Source: JACDCA01 sp963810305
GTDB taxonomy: Bacteria; Acidobacteriota; Vicinamibacteria; Vicinamibacterales; 2-12-FULL-66-21
DNA: 64,000 bases
NCBI GenBank assembly: GCA_963810305.1
Contig: CAWEMY010000004.1
Location: 62,001-126,000, forward strand
Reading direction: 5' to 3'
This document shows, piece by piece, positions 28,233 to 36,461 of the stretch. The stretch's first letter is position 1. Each line of letters starts with the position of its first letter. The notes under the pieces are model-generated. The model searched no databases and was not told the origin of the DNA. It was given only the letters and a program-made list of their open reading frames with translations. The position numbers and the translations under genes are program-made.

Positions 28233-29240
28233 GTGGTCGAAGACCACGGTATCGGTCCGCTGTTGTGGGAGCTGCGTCCCGGCGACGTCGCCGGCACTCA
28301 CGACGCGGACAGCGTCCTCGAAGCCCGCGTGCGGGGCGCGGCGACGCGAGACCTCTTCGTCCAGCGGGAAATGCGCACCGTTCTCGATGCGCTCGCGGCC
28401 TCCGGCGTGACCGCGCTGGTCATCAAGGGATCGGCGCTCGCTTACACGGTTTACCCAAAGCCCGGGCTACGACCGCGCACCGATACAGATCTGCTCATTC
28501 CGTATGAGCGTGTGATGGCGGCGACGCGCGTCCTCGAGGGCTGTGGCTACACACGCTGCGACGCGATCAGCACCGGAGATTTCGTCAGCCACCAGGTGGC
28601 CTTCGAGCGGACGGACAGTCACGGTGCCTATCACGTGATCGACCTTCACTGGAAGATCGCGAACCCCCACGTGGTGGCCGATGCGCTTCCGTTCGAGCTC
28701 CTCTGGCGTGACGCTCAGGCCGCTCCCGCGCTTGGCAACGGCGCGCGCGTGCCCTCGGTAGTTGGCAGCATGCTGCTCGCCTGTATCCACCGGCTGGCCC
28801 ACCACCAGGGGCATGACCGCCTGATCTGGCTGTACGACCTGAAGCTCCTCTCGATGGCTCTACCCGCCGAGGGTTGGGCCGACCTCCGGAGACTGGCAAT
28901 CGAATGCGGCGTCGCCGGTCTCTGTCTCGACGGTCTCCAACAGGCGAAGATGCGACTTGGCGCATCCCTTCCGGCCGAGGTCGAGGCGGCCCTTATCGCA
29001 GCCGCCCCGCACGAACCTTCACAGATGTACCTCGCCGGACCAGTGCGCAAACGCGATGTGCTGGTGAGCGATCTGACTGCGCTCAACACATGGCGCGCCC
29101 GCGTGCAGCTCGTTCGTGAGCACCTGGTGCCCGCGCCGGCGTTCATGCGTAAACGGTACGGCACCACGGCTCGATGGCTGTTGCCCGCGCTGTACCTGCA
29201 CAGAGTCGTAACCGGCGCCTACCGGTGGGTACGCCACTGA
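28233..29240 (+). CDS. PF14907-type nucleotidyltransferase of RiPP locus
   Basis: The conserved frame can be read back to about 28131 (LSGDFARLRGGNWTPSELLA region), but the first usable start in it is GTG 28233. The product is about 335 residues. Residues such as VTALVIKGSALAYTVYPKPG, followed by RPRTDTDLLIPYE, give the GS-x(n)-R-x-x-x-D-x-D nucleotidyltransferase core. It is followed by HVIDLHWKI and CIHRLAHHQGHDRLIWLYDL, diagnostic of the uncharacterised nucleotidyltransferase family that often accompanies lasso-peptide genes containing an HPr-like kinase. In paeninodin-type clusters the pair is linked to tail phosphorylation or nucleotidylation. Here it would modify the precursor encoded at 33846-34016, which is inference from context. 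Confidence 0.75.
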   Translation: MVEDHGIGPLLWELRPGDVAGTHDADSVLEARVRGAATRDLFVQREMRTVLDALAASGVTALVIKGSALAYTVYPKPGLRPRTDTDLLIPYERVMAATRVLEGCGYTRCDAISTGDFVSHQVAFERTDSHGAYHVIDLHWKIANPHVVADALPFELLWRDAQAAPALGNGARVPSVVGSMLLACIHRLAHHQGHDRLIWLYDLKLLSMALPAEGWADLRRLAIECGVAGLCLDGLQQAKMRLGASLPAEVEAALIAAAPHEPSQMYLAGPVRKRDVLVSDLTALNTWRARVQLVREHLVPAPAFMRKRYGTTARWLLPALYLHRVVTGAYRWVRH

Positions 29241-29325
29241 GGAGCCTGAGCGACAGACCGCGCTGTTGACGGTGCGGCGCTCTATTGCCTGCGGGTCATC
29301 AACCCGTCGTAGTCCGTCGTAATCA

Positions 29326-30694
29326 ATGAAGACCACGTTTCTCAATCCTGTGCTTTGGCTGCTAGCCGCAACCGCAGTAATGGCTGCCGCCGGTGTAGTG
29401 CGCGGCCAGTCGGCGAAGGTCGCTCTGGACCGCACAGTGAGATTGGCGTGTTTCTGGCCCGTCCTCACGGCGCTCGTCCTGATGTCAGCTGCAGGATTGG
29501 CTTCGCGGGCGGCAATCGGAGCGAGAGCGGAACGAGACATGAACGGCGGACAGGCGGCCGCAGTCCGTCGGCTGCTGCTCCAGACTCCAGCCGACGCCGT
29601 TGAAACGCGCAGCGCATTCCGTGACTGGATCCGGCCGCGCGAGAGACCCAGTGTGCCGTGGGAGACGACGGCCGGCAGCGCCCCCTGCCCGGTGAAGACG
29701 ATGGCTACGCAGGTGCCACTTTTTACGATTCAGGCCGACACCCCCACGCTGCTCGTCGCCGCTGCACCGATCGTGGGCGCCGCCGGCGCGCGCGCGCTGA
29801 CCGTGGCGCTGCTCGTGCTCGCCCTGGCCGCGGTCGCCACCCTTGGCGCCATTCTCCTGAAGGTGATGGAGCTTCGATGGGGATCGCGCGAGGGATGGCT
29901 GCTGCTGGCGGTTCTCTGCGGGTGGCAACCCGTGCTTGCTGGCGTCCGCCAGACTGACATCGCACTACCTGCGGCTGCCGGCGTTCTTGCCGCCTGGTAT
30001 TTCCTTCGTATCGGTCGCGCTGCCGCATCAGGGTTCGCCGCCTCGATCGCGACATGCCTCGCGGTGCCGGCCGCAGGTATCCTGCCGGCGTTGGCGCGTT
30101 CAGCACCGCGTGCCGCGCTCGTCGGCGCGCTCTCGTTGGCGGCGCTGGTGACGGGCACTCTCGCGGTGGCCGGGCTGCATACGGTTGCCGGATTCGTGAT
30201 GACGCTCGCGTACGCCGCCCGGATGTGGTCCATCGCCGACACCAACTACTCAGTCCTCGGCCGCGCGGTCACGGCGGCGATCCCGCCGATGGTGATCGCG
30301 CTGATGTTGGTCCTGGCGGGTTCCATCAGCTGGTGGCGGAGCCGCACGCCGGACGCGGCGTTCGGTTCTTTCCTGATACTCGGAGTGCTGGCGGCACCAG
30401 TGCTTTGGTCGCAGCACTTGACGTTCCTTATCGTGCCGACGGTCGTCCTGCTGGTCCGCGTCTGGACCCAGGGTTCTTCCGCTTCGCTGCTCGTTTGCAC
30501 GGTGTTGTTGACGTTCTTGTCGCTCCCGGACCCGGCCGTCACCAGGTTGAACAGCTTGCTTCCGACTCTACGTCCGCGGCGGTGGCATCGTGCCGGCCGG
30601 CTCGATCGCGCTCATCCTCTTCTGGCTGTGGATTGTTGTCGGCGCGGATGCGTCGCGCCGGCGGCCCACCCACGCACTGATGTCAGCGGCGTGA
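29326..30694 (+). CDS. GT87/DUF2029-like integral membrane protein (frameshifted 3' end)
   Basis: From ATG 29326 there are about ten hydrophobic segments. The core reads LLAVLCGWQPVLAGVRQTDI and later LGVLAAPVLWSQHLTFLIVP. This matches the layout of polyprenyl-phosphate-dependent GT87 mannosyltransferases, where a QxN-like loop and a W-x-H-Y/H-L loop occur. The match is moderate. Near 30565 the frame shifts. The adjacent frame gives a final membrane helix, AGSIALILFWLWIVVGA, and stops at 30692-30694, five bases before the exporter gene. Positioned between the nucleotidyltransferase and the ABC exporter of the RiPP locus, it might glycosylate the product, or belong to the neighbouring polysaccharide system. 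Confidence 0.5.
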
Positions 30695-30698
30695 CCTG

Positions 30699-32543
30699 AT
30701 GGCCCAGACACGTCCGGCGCCTCGCTCGACCGCCGCCACGGCGTGGATTTTTCTGCAGGCGATCGTCGCGCGACCTTCGCTGGAAGCTGCTCGGTGCCGC
30801 CGCGCTCGCGATCCTTCTGGCATTGAGCGAAGGGGCCGGATTGCTGCTGCTGTTGCCGCTGCTGCAGTCGATCGGTCTGGCGCCGACCGATACGGGTGCG
30901 AGCGGTCTGGCAATTGCGGTTTCGCGCGCGATCGACACGATCGGTCTACCGGTCTCGCTCGGCAGCGTCCTGTTCGTGTTTGGCGTCGTGTCGTGTGCGC
31001 GGGCGGTGCTCGAGCGGGTGAATCTCACGCTCCAGCCGATCCTCGAGCTGCGCTTCGGGATTGCGTTACGGGAGCGGCTGCAACGAGCGATCGGCCGGTC
31101 CGACTGGTCGTTCGTCGTCAGTCGACGCTCGACCGATCTGGTCCACGCACTCACACGCGAAATCGATCGCGCCAGCGCTTCTGCGTATCAGGTTCTGTCG
31201 TTCGTTCACGGGTGCTCGTCGTCAGCGCAGTTTACGTCGCCGTGGCGTTTCGACTGTCCGCACCGCTCACGTTACTGGTCGCGGCAATCGGCGGCGCGCC
31301 TGCTGTGGCTGGCTCGTCGCCGGACCACCCAGTCGGGTGAGCTCGGGCAACGTCACGTCGATGCCGATCGGAGCTGTTCCACGTCGCCTCTGAATCGATC
31401 GCCGGGCTGAAGGTCGCAAAGATCGTTGGCGCGCAGGACCGCGACAGCCGCGAGGTTCGACCGAGCGGACGCGACGGCGGGCCGACGCCTACCTGGATCT
31501 GTTGCGATCGTTTGCACGGTCGAGGCTGCGCCTCGATCTCGCCAGCGCGATTGTGCTGAGCGGTCTGCTCCTTGTGGCGGTTGAGTGGCTGAACCTGAGG
31601 GCGCCGGTCTGCTTGTTGTTGATCTTCGTGTTCGCGCGGGTCATGCCGCGGGTCCTGTCGCGGTGCAGAACTCGGCGCAGATGATCGTCGGTGGTCTGCC
31701 GTCGTTTCGACGCGGTTCAGCGCCTCATCGACAGGCCGAGGCGCATGCCGGAGCCCGTGGTCCGGCGGAGCCACGAGTCTGCCGCGTCGGAGGTGACATC
31801 CAGCTGATCGATGTGTCTTTCGCGTACGACCGGCGCCTCCACCCGGCTCTCGATCACGTCTCGCTCCGCATCCCCGCAGGACGCACCACCGCCATCGTCG
31901 GCGCGTCGGGAGCGGGGAAGTCGACGCTGGCGGATATTCTGATCGGCTTGCTCGTCCGACTCAGGGCCAGGTGCTGGTCGGACGGCCAACGGTCGCGGCA
32001 GGCTGACCTTGGCCGGCTGGCGGCGTTCTGTTGGCTACGTGCCGCAGGACGGTTTTCTGCTCGATGACACTATCCGCGCCAATCTTTCTGTGGGCAGTGC
32101 CGGATGCGACAGAAGCTCAGATGTGGCAGGCGCTCTCGCGTGCGGCGGCCGCTGACTTCGTTCGATCGTCGGCCCGAGGGGCTGGCGACGACGGTGGGCG
32201 ATCGAGGCGATCGGCTGTCAGGGGGAGAACGTCAGCGACTGGCGCTCGCGCGCGCGCTGCTGGCGGATCAAGACGTTCTGGTGCTCGACGAGGCCACCAG
32301 TGCGCTTGATTCCGTCAACGAACGCAGATCCTGCGGGCCGTGCGTGCGCTCGATCGCCAGGTCACGACTGTGATGATCACGCATCGGCTCTCAGCGATTC
32401 GCGATGCGGACACTATTCACGTGCTGGACGATGGGCGGATCGTGGAATCGGGCACCTGGGCGCAGCTGCTGGCGCTCGGTGGCCGGTTCGCCGAGCTGCT
32501 GGACGCGCAGACGGATCGAATCAGGCGAACCGGATCTCTGTGA
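30699..32543 (+). CDS. ABC exporter with fused permease and ATPase (lasso D-like, many frameshifts)
   Basis: The pieces add up to one half-size exporter (about 600 residues). The permease part reads LALSEGAGLLLLLPLLQ, then ILELRFGIALRERLQRAI, then ESIAGLKVAKIVGA and LLVAVEWLNLRAPVCLLL. The ATPase has Walker A IVGASGAGKSTLADIL (about 31895-31935), Q-loop VGYVPQDGFLLDDTI, signature RLSGGERQRLALARAL (about 32212) and Walker B DVLVLDEATSALD (about 32270). The H-loop is MITHRLSAIRDAD. At least six frame changes occur in 1.8 kb, far denser than elsewhere. So either coverage is poor here or the gene is decaying. It converges on the protease gene B2. In lasso systems protein D exports the mature peptide and gives immunity. 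Confidence 0.75.
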
Positions 32544-32987
32544 GCAGGGCGTCCGTCCCTGACGCACCCCGCCGGCGCGCGTCGCGTCGAACGTGACGAC
32601 GCTCGTGTAGTTCGAAACCGCATCCGATGGCTCCGCCAACGCCCTGCCGTCGACAACTACCCACACGTGCCCCTCGATCCGCCGGTCGGCTGACGTGCCT
32701 GAAGCCGATGACGAGTTGCGGCGCCGCATTCAGGCGGCACAGCATCCGGTAAGACGCCGAGGCTCCGTTCCAGGCAGTTGGACGGTGGCCGGAACGGAAA
32801 GCGTCCGCGGCGCCCCAGGTATTGTTCGAGTCTCAGCTCGAAGGACTGCCGACCTCTCCGCGTTCCCGCCGGCCGGTGCATTAGATCGACCAGCGTCTCG
32901 AGCGGCACCAGCCACTTGAGGATGCGAAGCACCGCCGCCCACCCCCACAGCCGAATGGCAATGGTCGGTGAGCCGACCGAGCCTCAC
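32521..32987 (-). CDS. Lasso B2-like transglutaminase-fold leader peptidase (frameshifted)
   Basis: Reading on the minus strand, GTG 32987 overlaps the kinase stop as GTGA. After a first break the protein continues LRILKWLVPLETLVDLMHRP and PFRPPSNCLERSLG, which contains the catalytic Cys. The next frame has MLCRLNAAPQLVIGF. The last frame has IEGHVWVVVDGRALAEPSDA, with the catalytic His and Asp. The C-H-D order and the NCLERSL and GHVWV-DGR motifs are those of lasso-peptide B2 proteases, which cleave the leader held by B1. The exact 3' end is uncertain; a stop at 32521 is plausible. Expected length is about 150 residues, usual for stand-alone B2. Confidence 0.8.
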
Positions 32988-33799
32988 GCGCCCTCCGCAT
33001 GATTTCGAATCGCCGCCGCCAGGGAGGGCAGCGCTCTGAGGTCAGGGGCGAATCGGCATTCCCAGACGTCGACCATGCGCGCCAGCGTCATGAGATTTGT
33101 GAGGAACGCCCGGCGCCGGTCGTCGGTGGCCATGTCAAACGGATGCGCGTGTGTGAGGAGGACCGGAAATCGCTGCTCGACTTGCACGGGATTGAAGCGC
33201 GGTGCGACAGGATCTGCCGCCGAATCCCTCACGAGCTGGTAGATCCTGTGAAGAGGGGCGCTGCGCCGCGTCACTGCGCCAGGAGGGATCGGAGGCGCCG
33301 TACCGGTCCCTGCCTCGGCGGACACTTGCGCACGGACCGGGAAAGGGAGTTGCACCACCAACGGATGGTCACCGACGAATCGGTACACCATTGTGTCGTC
33401 GGCATACTGTTCGAGGCCACTCTGCGCGAGTGCCAGCGCAGTCGTCGACTTTCCTGTACCTGAGACACCGCAGAAGGCGATGACACCGGCAGGAACTCTC
33501 ACCGCGCTGGCGTGCAGCGCTTCGAAGCCACGGGTGAGCATGACGATAGGCAGGACGGCGCGGACGTAGACCTCGTGCACCGCCGACTCGAGGCCTGGAC
33601 GCACCGGTTTAACGCAGACGTCGCCGTCGTCTTCGAACACGAACGTGGCCAGGCCGTCCCACTGCATCCACCATCCAGCGGTGCAGACACCGCCGGTGGC
33701 AATGACTCGGCTCCCGCCGTCCTGCCACTGACTGCAGAACAGGCCCGGCTGGAGCGTCGAGACTGGCGCCACCCTGCGCGAGGCGCGGCAACGGAACAA
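32984..33799 (-). CDS. HPr-kinase-like lasso peptide kinase
   Basis: The 271-residue frame is open from a TTG at 33799. A GTG at 33803 in another frame may be the natural start if an indel lies early. The core is ALHASAVRVPAGVIAFCGVS followed by GTGKSTTALALA: the H-A-S-A-V lead and a P-loop G-x-S-G-T-G-K-S/T. The QYADDTMVY segment supplies the Walker B-like aspartates. This is the pattern of HprK-like kinases (ThcoK, PaeK) that phosphorylate the C-terminal Ser of lasso precursors. The precursor here ends in Lys-Cys-Gly, not Ser, so the target residue must differ (Thr37, Thr38, Ser39 or Tyr41 are candidates). It lies between precursor and protease genes in one operon. Confidence 0.82.
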   Translation of the reverse strand: MFRCRASRRVAPVSTLQPGLFCSQWQDGGSRVIATGGVCTAGWWMQWDGLATFVFEDDGDVCVKPVRPGLESAVHEVYVRAVLPIVMLTRGFEALHASAVRVPAGVIAFCGVSGTGKSTTALALAQSGLEQYADDTMVYRFVGDHPLVVQLPFPVRAQVSAEAGTGTAPPIPPGAVTRRSAPLHRIYQLVRDSAADPVAPRFNPVQVEQRFPVLLTHAHPFDMATDDRRRAFLTNLMTLARMVDVWECRFAPDLRALPSLAAAIRNHAEGA

Positions 33800-33845
33800 T
33801 CACCGATGCCAGAACTGCGAAAGACCCTTCAACAGCGCGCGCGCG

Positions 33846-34016
33846 TCAGCCGCACTTGTTCGCTGCCGGGGGACACTTCTGCTCACCTGGATCGTAGGCA
33901 GACGTGGTGACCTTTCCGCCACCGCCTTTGAGCACTTCGCCAACCGTTCCGCGGTAGGCGAGCACTGGCGAACTCCAGCGCCGCCGGCGCTGTTGCAAGA
34001 CCTGTTGTTCCTTCAT
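33846..34016 (-). CDS. RiPP precursor peptide, lasso-type leader, 56 residues
   Basis: ATG 34016 follows AGGAGGAAGG, the best ribosome-binding site in the locus. The leader contains W14-S-S-P17-V-L19-A-Y-R-G23, which fits the Y/W-x-x-P-x-L-x-x-x-G recognition motif bound by lasso B1 proteins. It continues TVGEVLK. The presumed core starts in the tetraglycine: GGGGKVTTSAYDPGEQ then KCPPAANKCG. Two cysteines (48 and 55) flank a PPAAN segment. Canonical lasso rules are broken. If the core starts at Gly31 there is no Asp or Glu at position 7-9 and no Thr at -2. If it starts at Ser39 (Thr37 at -2) then Glu45 would close a seven-residue ring, but leader spacing is longer than usual. It lies between cyclase and kinase genes. 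Confidence 0.75.
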   Translation of the reverse strand: MKEQQVLQQRRRRWSSPVLAYRGTVGEVLKGGGGKVTTSAYDPGEQKCPPAANKCG

Positions 34017-34026
34017 CGAATTCAAC

Positions 34027-34036
34027 CTTCCTCCTG
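34027..34036 (-). promoter_or_regulatory. Strong ribosome-binding site of precursor gene
   Basis: In minus orientation the sequence reads AGGAGGAAGG with spacing of about 10 bases to ATG 34016. It is a perfect anti-16S match and much stronger than those of the modification genes. This fits the need for excess precursor and decides the start codon. Confidence 0.7.
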
Positions 34037-34038
34037 AA

Positions 34039-35916
34039 TTAAACGTGGTGCTGGAGCCAATTTTCGAACGTCATCAGCGTCCACACACGTCCACTGCCGC
34101 CAAGCTTCTTTCTCCACCCCGCCTCCCAGGCGGCCGACTGCACATCTTTCGCATTGACCACCCCCGCGCGTGCAAGCTGCTGAAGCCCTCCCAGACGCTG
34201 CCATTCGCCTGGTCCTTCGCGCCCGACGATGCCCATGAATACGTCGCCGGCACTGACCTTCGCTCGCGACTCGAGGCCCAGCCCTGGAAGCCGACGCGCC
34301 AATGCGGGACGCACGAGCGACTTGGACTTGCCGTCACTCATCAGCAAGTGCGGCGGCACTCTCCGGAGCATCTCGATCAGGTCGACGTCCCAATACGGAT
34401 GCATATGCCGGAGCCCATGGCGGCGGCCGAACTCCTGTGCCTCTTCCATGTCGTGGATCACACCGGGGTGTTCCACCGCCTGGCGGCTCGCGCGGCCATA
34501 GAAGCCTTCGTCGGGTCGAGCCGGCTTGATCCACCCATCGAGCCGTTCGTCCATGACCCGCCGAATGGCGGGATCCGGCGCAACCCAGTCCGGCAACTCT
34601 GACCAGAGCCGCTTTCGCCGCCGTTGATGCCACGCATGTGGCGCCACCGCGTCGAGCGCCGCACTTGCCAGAGGTCGGCCGGCGGTCATCCAGGCCAGCC
34701 TCGCGACGTTCGGAGACGTCGCCGAATTGGCTTGCCGGTGCATTCGAAGTACGCGCCACGCTCCTGCGAAATCGCCGGACCTGAGTTGATCCGCCAGCAG
34801 CCACGGCGACACCGTCAGCCATTCGTCGCCGCCGCGGCCGGTCAAGACGATGCGACGGCCACGCTCGGTAGAGTGCCGCGCCAGCGTCGAATAGGCCGGC
34901 ATCCAGATGTTCCACATCGGCTGCGGCCAGTCACCTGCGGTCGCGAGCGCGCCTGACAACACACCCTTTGCGCCCACGGCCTCAGCGAACGGAACGATCA
35001 CTTGTTCGAGGCCGAGCTGCTGTGCGACCCCTTTTTGAATGACCTCCTCGTTGGATGCCTTGTCCGGGAAGGCCAGCGAGAGCGCCAACGGCGGCATCGT
35101 CGCGGTCCGCCGCGCCAGGTCCGCTGCGGCGACGGCGACCGAGATCGAATCGACTCCTCCACTCAGGAAAATCGCCACCTCGCGTCCCTGGGTGACCCGT
35201 TTGACCGCACGAGCAAGAAGAGGCTGGAACTGCTCGACGTCGCTTTCACGGAGCCATTCCACCGGCTCGTCATACGGATTCCAGTACCGAACCTGGGTGC
35301 GCTCCGATCCTTTGAACGTCATCGCCGTCGCGGGAGGAACCTTCTTCACATCGCGATACGCGCTGTCGTCGTTGACCGGATACCAGCCGAGGATCCATTC
35401 GCTCAAGGCGACGGCGTCGGGTGCGCGCGAGACGCCAGGCTGGGAGACGAGAACGTCAGGGCAGGGGGACACCAACCACCCGTGAGTTCCCGCCGAGGCG
35501 TAGAACAGCGACTGCATTCCAAGGTGATCCCGCGCCGCCGTCAGCTCTCCCGTGTGCCGGTTCCAGGCGATCACGCCAAATGGCCCACGCAAAGTGGAGA
35601 AGGCCTCTCGTCCGTCCTTCTTCACGAGGCGCAATGCCACTCGCGCGGCGTCGGACTGGGTCGCCCCCGCTTGCAGCTCCGAAACGTTGGTGAGCACGCC
35701 GGTGAAGAAGAGGACGAGCTCCTCGTCCTCGGCGCAGCGAAGATCGCTGCCGGCGGCGCCAGTTACCGAAAACGCTGTGGAATGTGTGCGCCAGCGCTGC
35801 GCGTCCGCCGCCGCGGACAGACGATCGACCGCAGGACCCAGCGCAGCCACCCAGTCGTTGTGGTGGATGGCCGTCCCTGTGGCCGACTGTTCTGCTTCAC
35901 TGACCGCGGTCATCAT
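34039..35916 (-). CDS. Asparagine-synthetase-like lasso macrolactam cyclase (C protein)
   Basis: The 625-residue protein has an N-terminal Ntn-glutaminase-like domain. It lacks the catalytic N-terminal Cys (starts MMTAVSEAEQ), as in lasso C proteins. The domain keeps LRGPFGVIAWNRHTGELTAA and ARDHLGMQSLFY. The ATP-pyrophosphatase domain has the PP-loop VAIFLSGGVDSISVAVA and a later VLTGRGGDEWLTVSPWLLA. Lasso C adenylates an Asp or Glu side chain in the core and condenses it with the N-terminal amine. The frame is complete and unbroken, which contrasts with the exporter. It overlaps the B1 gene by 20 bases upstream and ends 22 bases before the precursor start, so B1-C-A-K-B2 form one operon. 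Confidence 0.85.
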   Translation of the reverse strand: MMTAVSEAEQSATGTAIHHNDWVAALGPAVDRLSAAADAQRWRTHSTAFSVTGAAGSDLRCAEDEELVLFFTGVLTNVSELQAGATQSDAARVALRLVKKDGREAFSTLRGPFGVIAWNRHTGELTAARDHLGMQSLFYASAGTHGWLVSPCPDVLVSQPGVSRAPDAVALSEWILGWYPVNDDSAYRDVKKVPPATAMTFKGSERTQVRYWNPYDEPVEWLRESDVEQFQPLLARAVKRVTQGREVAIFLSGGVDSISVAVAAADLARRTATMPPLALSLAFPDKASNEEVIQKGVAQQLGLEQVIVPFAEAVGAKGVLSGALATAGDWPQPMWNIWMPAYSTLARHSTERGRRIVLTGRGGDEWLTVSPWLLADQLRSGDFAGAWRVLRMHRQANSATSPNVARLAWMTAGRPLASAALDAVAPHAWHQRRRKRLWSELPDWVAPDPAIRRVMDERLDGWIKPARPDEGFYGRASRQAVEHPGVIHDMEEAQEFGRRHGLRHMHPYWDVDLIEMLRRVPPHLLMSDGKSKSLVRPALARRLPGLGLESRAKVSAGDVFMGIVGREGPGEWQRLGGLQQLARAGVVNAKDVQSAAWEAGWRKKLGGSGRVWTLMTFENWLQHHV

Positions 35917-36187
35917 TTATCAGTCTCTCGCGCTCCAGCGCGTCGATCAGGCTCAGAAGGTCCGCCCGCAGCTGGCCGGGATCACCTTCGAACTCCTGCT
36001 GAAGAACCCTTTCCACATCGTCCAGGCCCCGGCCTTCGACGAGGAGCTCCCAGATGCGGACCCCGGTGGCATTCAGCTCGAAAATGCGGTTCGTCTGAAG
36101 ATGCACGAGGACGCCCGTATCCCCCATCCGGCTCGAGACAACCTCAGGGCTGGGACGCACACGCCTCCCAAGAACGTCGTCACTCAT
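35897..36187 (-). CDS. PqqD-like RiPP recognition protein (lasso B1)
   Basis: The 96-residue protein is a stand-alone PqqD-fold RRE. It reads RRVRPSPEVVSSRMGDTGVL, then VHLQTNRIFELNATGVRIWE, the winged-helix beta strands that clamp leader peptides. A C-terminal helix, LRADLLSLIDALERERLI, follows. In lasso pathways B1 binds the Y-x-x-P leader motif and hands the precursor to B2 and C. It is the first gene of the minus-strand operon. Its start lies 20 bases from a TGTATCGGT half-site (36197-36205) that resembles the operator arms at 4104 and 6183. Confidence 0.85.
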   Translation of the reverse strand: MSDDVLGRRVRPSPEVVSSRMGDTGVLVHLQTNRIFELNATGVRIWELLVEGRGLDDVERVLQQEFEGDPGQLRADLLSLIDALERERLINDDRGQ

Positions 36188-36220
36188 TTGAAGCGTTGTA
36201 TCGGTCGGTGTCGACAGCCG

Positions 36221-36238
36221 TCCCCCGGTGGCGGGGGA
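36221..36238. repeat. Small GC hairpin in RiPP/HAD intergenic region
   Basis: TCCCCC (36221-36226) pairs with GGGGGA (36233-36238) around a 6-base loop. It lies in the 274-base divergent intergenic region, which otherwise holds the dyad at 36320 and no evident coding sequence. Its role is unknown. Confidence 0.3.
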
Positions 36239-36319
36239 GCGGGGCCGATTCGAGGTTAGAACCCGAGGGCATTTCAGTCAATCGCGCGAAGTCGTCCAGC
36301 GTGGCACTCCGGGTACAAG

Positions 36320-36337
36320 TGTCGCTAATGTGATACA
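36320..36337. promoter_or_regulatory. Operator-like dyad TGTCGC-N6-GATACA
   Basis: TGTCGC TAATGT GATACA matches TGTATC-N6-GATACA at 10 of 12 arm positions. It shares the stretch CTAATG-A/T-GATAC with the site at 4104. It lies midway between the divergent B1 gene and the HAD gene, 125-133 bases from each start. With only three sites the motif is provisional. Confidence 0.4.
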
Positions 36338-36461
36338 GGCATTGGTCAAAAGAGGCTCTCCGCGGCTGTACCGAGCTTGCGCTCTCCTAGATGAGGCTGA
36401 CCAGCCGATACCCATCGTGCGGACGGCCCGGAGGTACACTGAGGTCCTCTACTTCGATTTC

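Noticed and set aside
36299..36318. Sigma-54 promoter TGGCAC-N5 upstream of the HAD gene
   Set aside because: The -24 element fits, but the -12 position reads GTACA instead of TTGCW, so it fails the consensus.
36228..36461. N-terminal extension of the HAD protein
   Set aside because: The in-frame 78 codons lack protein-like character and cover the putative operator. HAD motif I begins immediately at ATG 36462.
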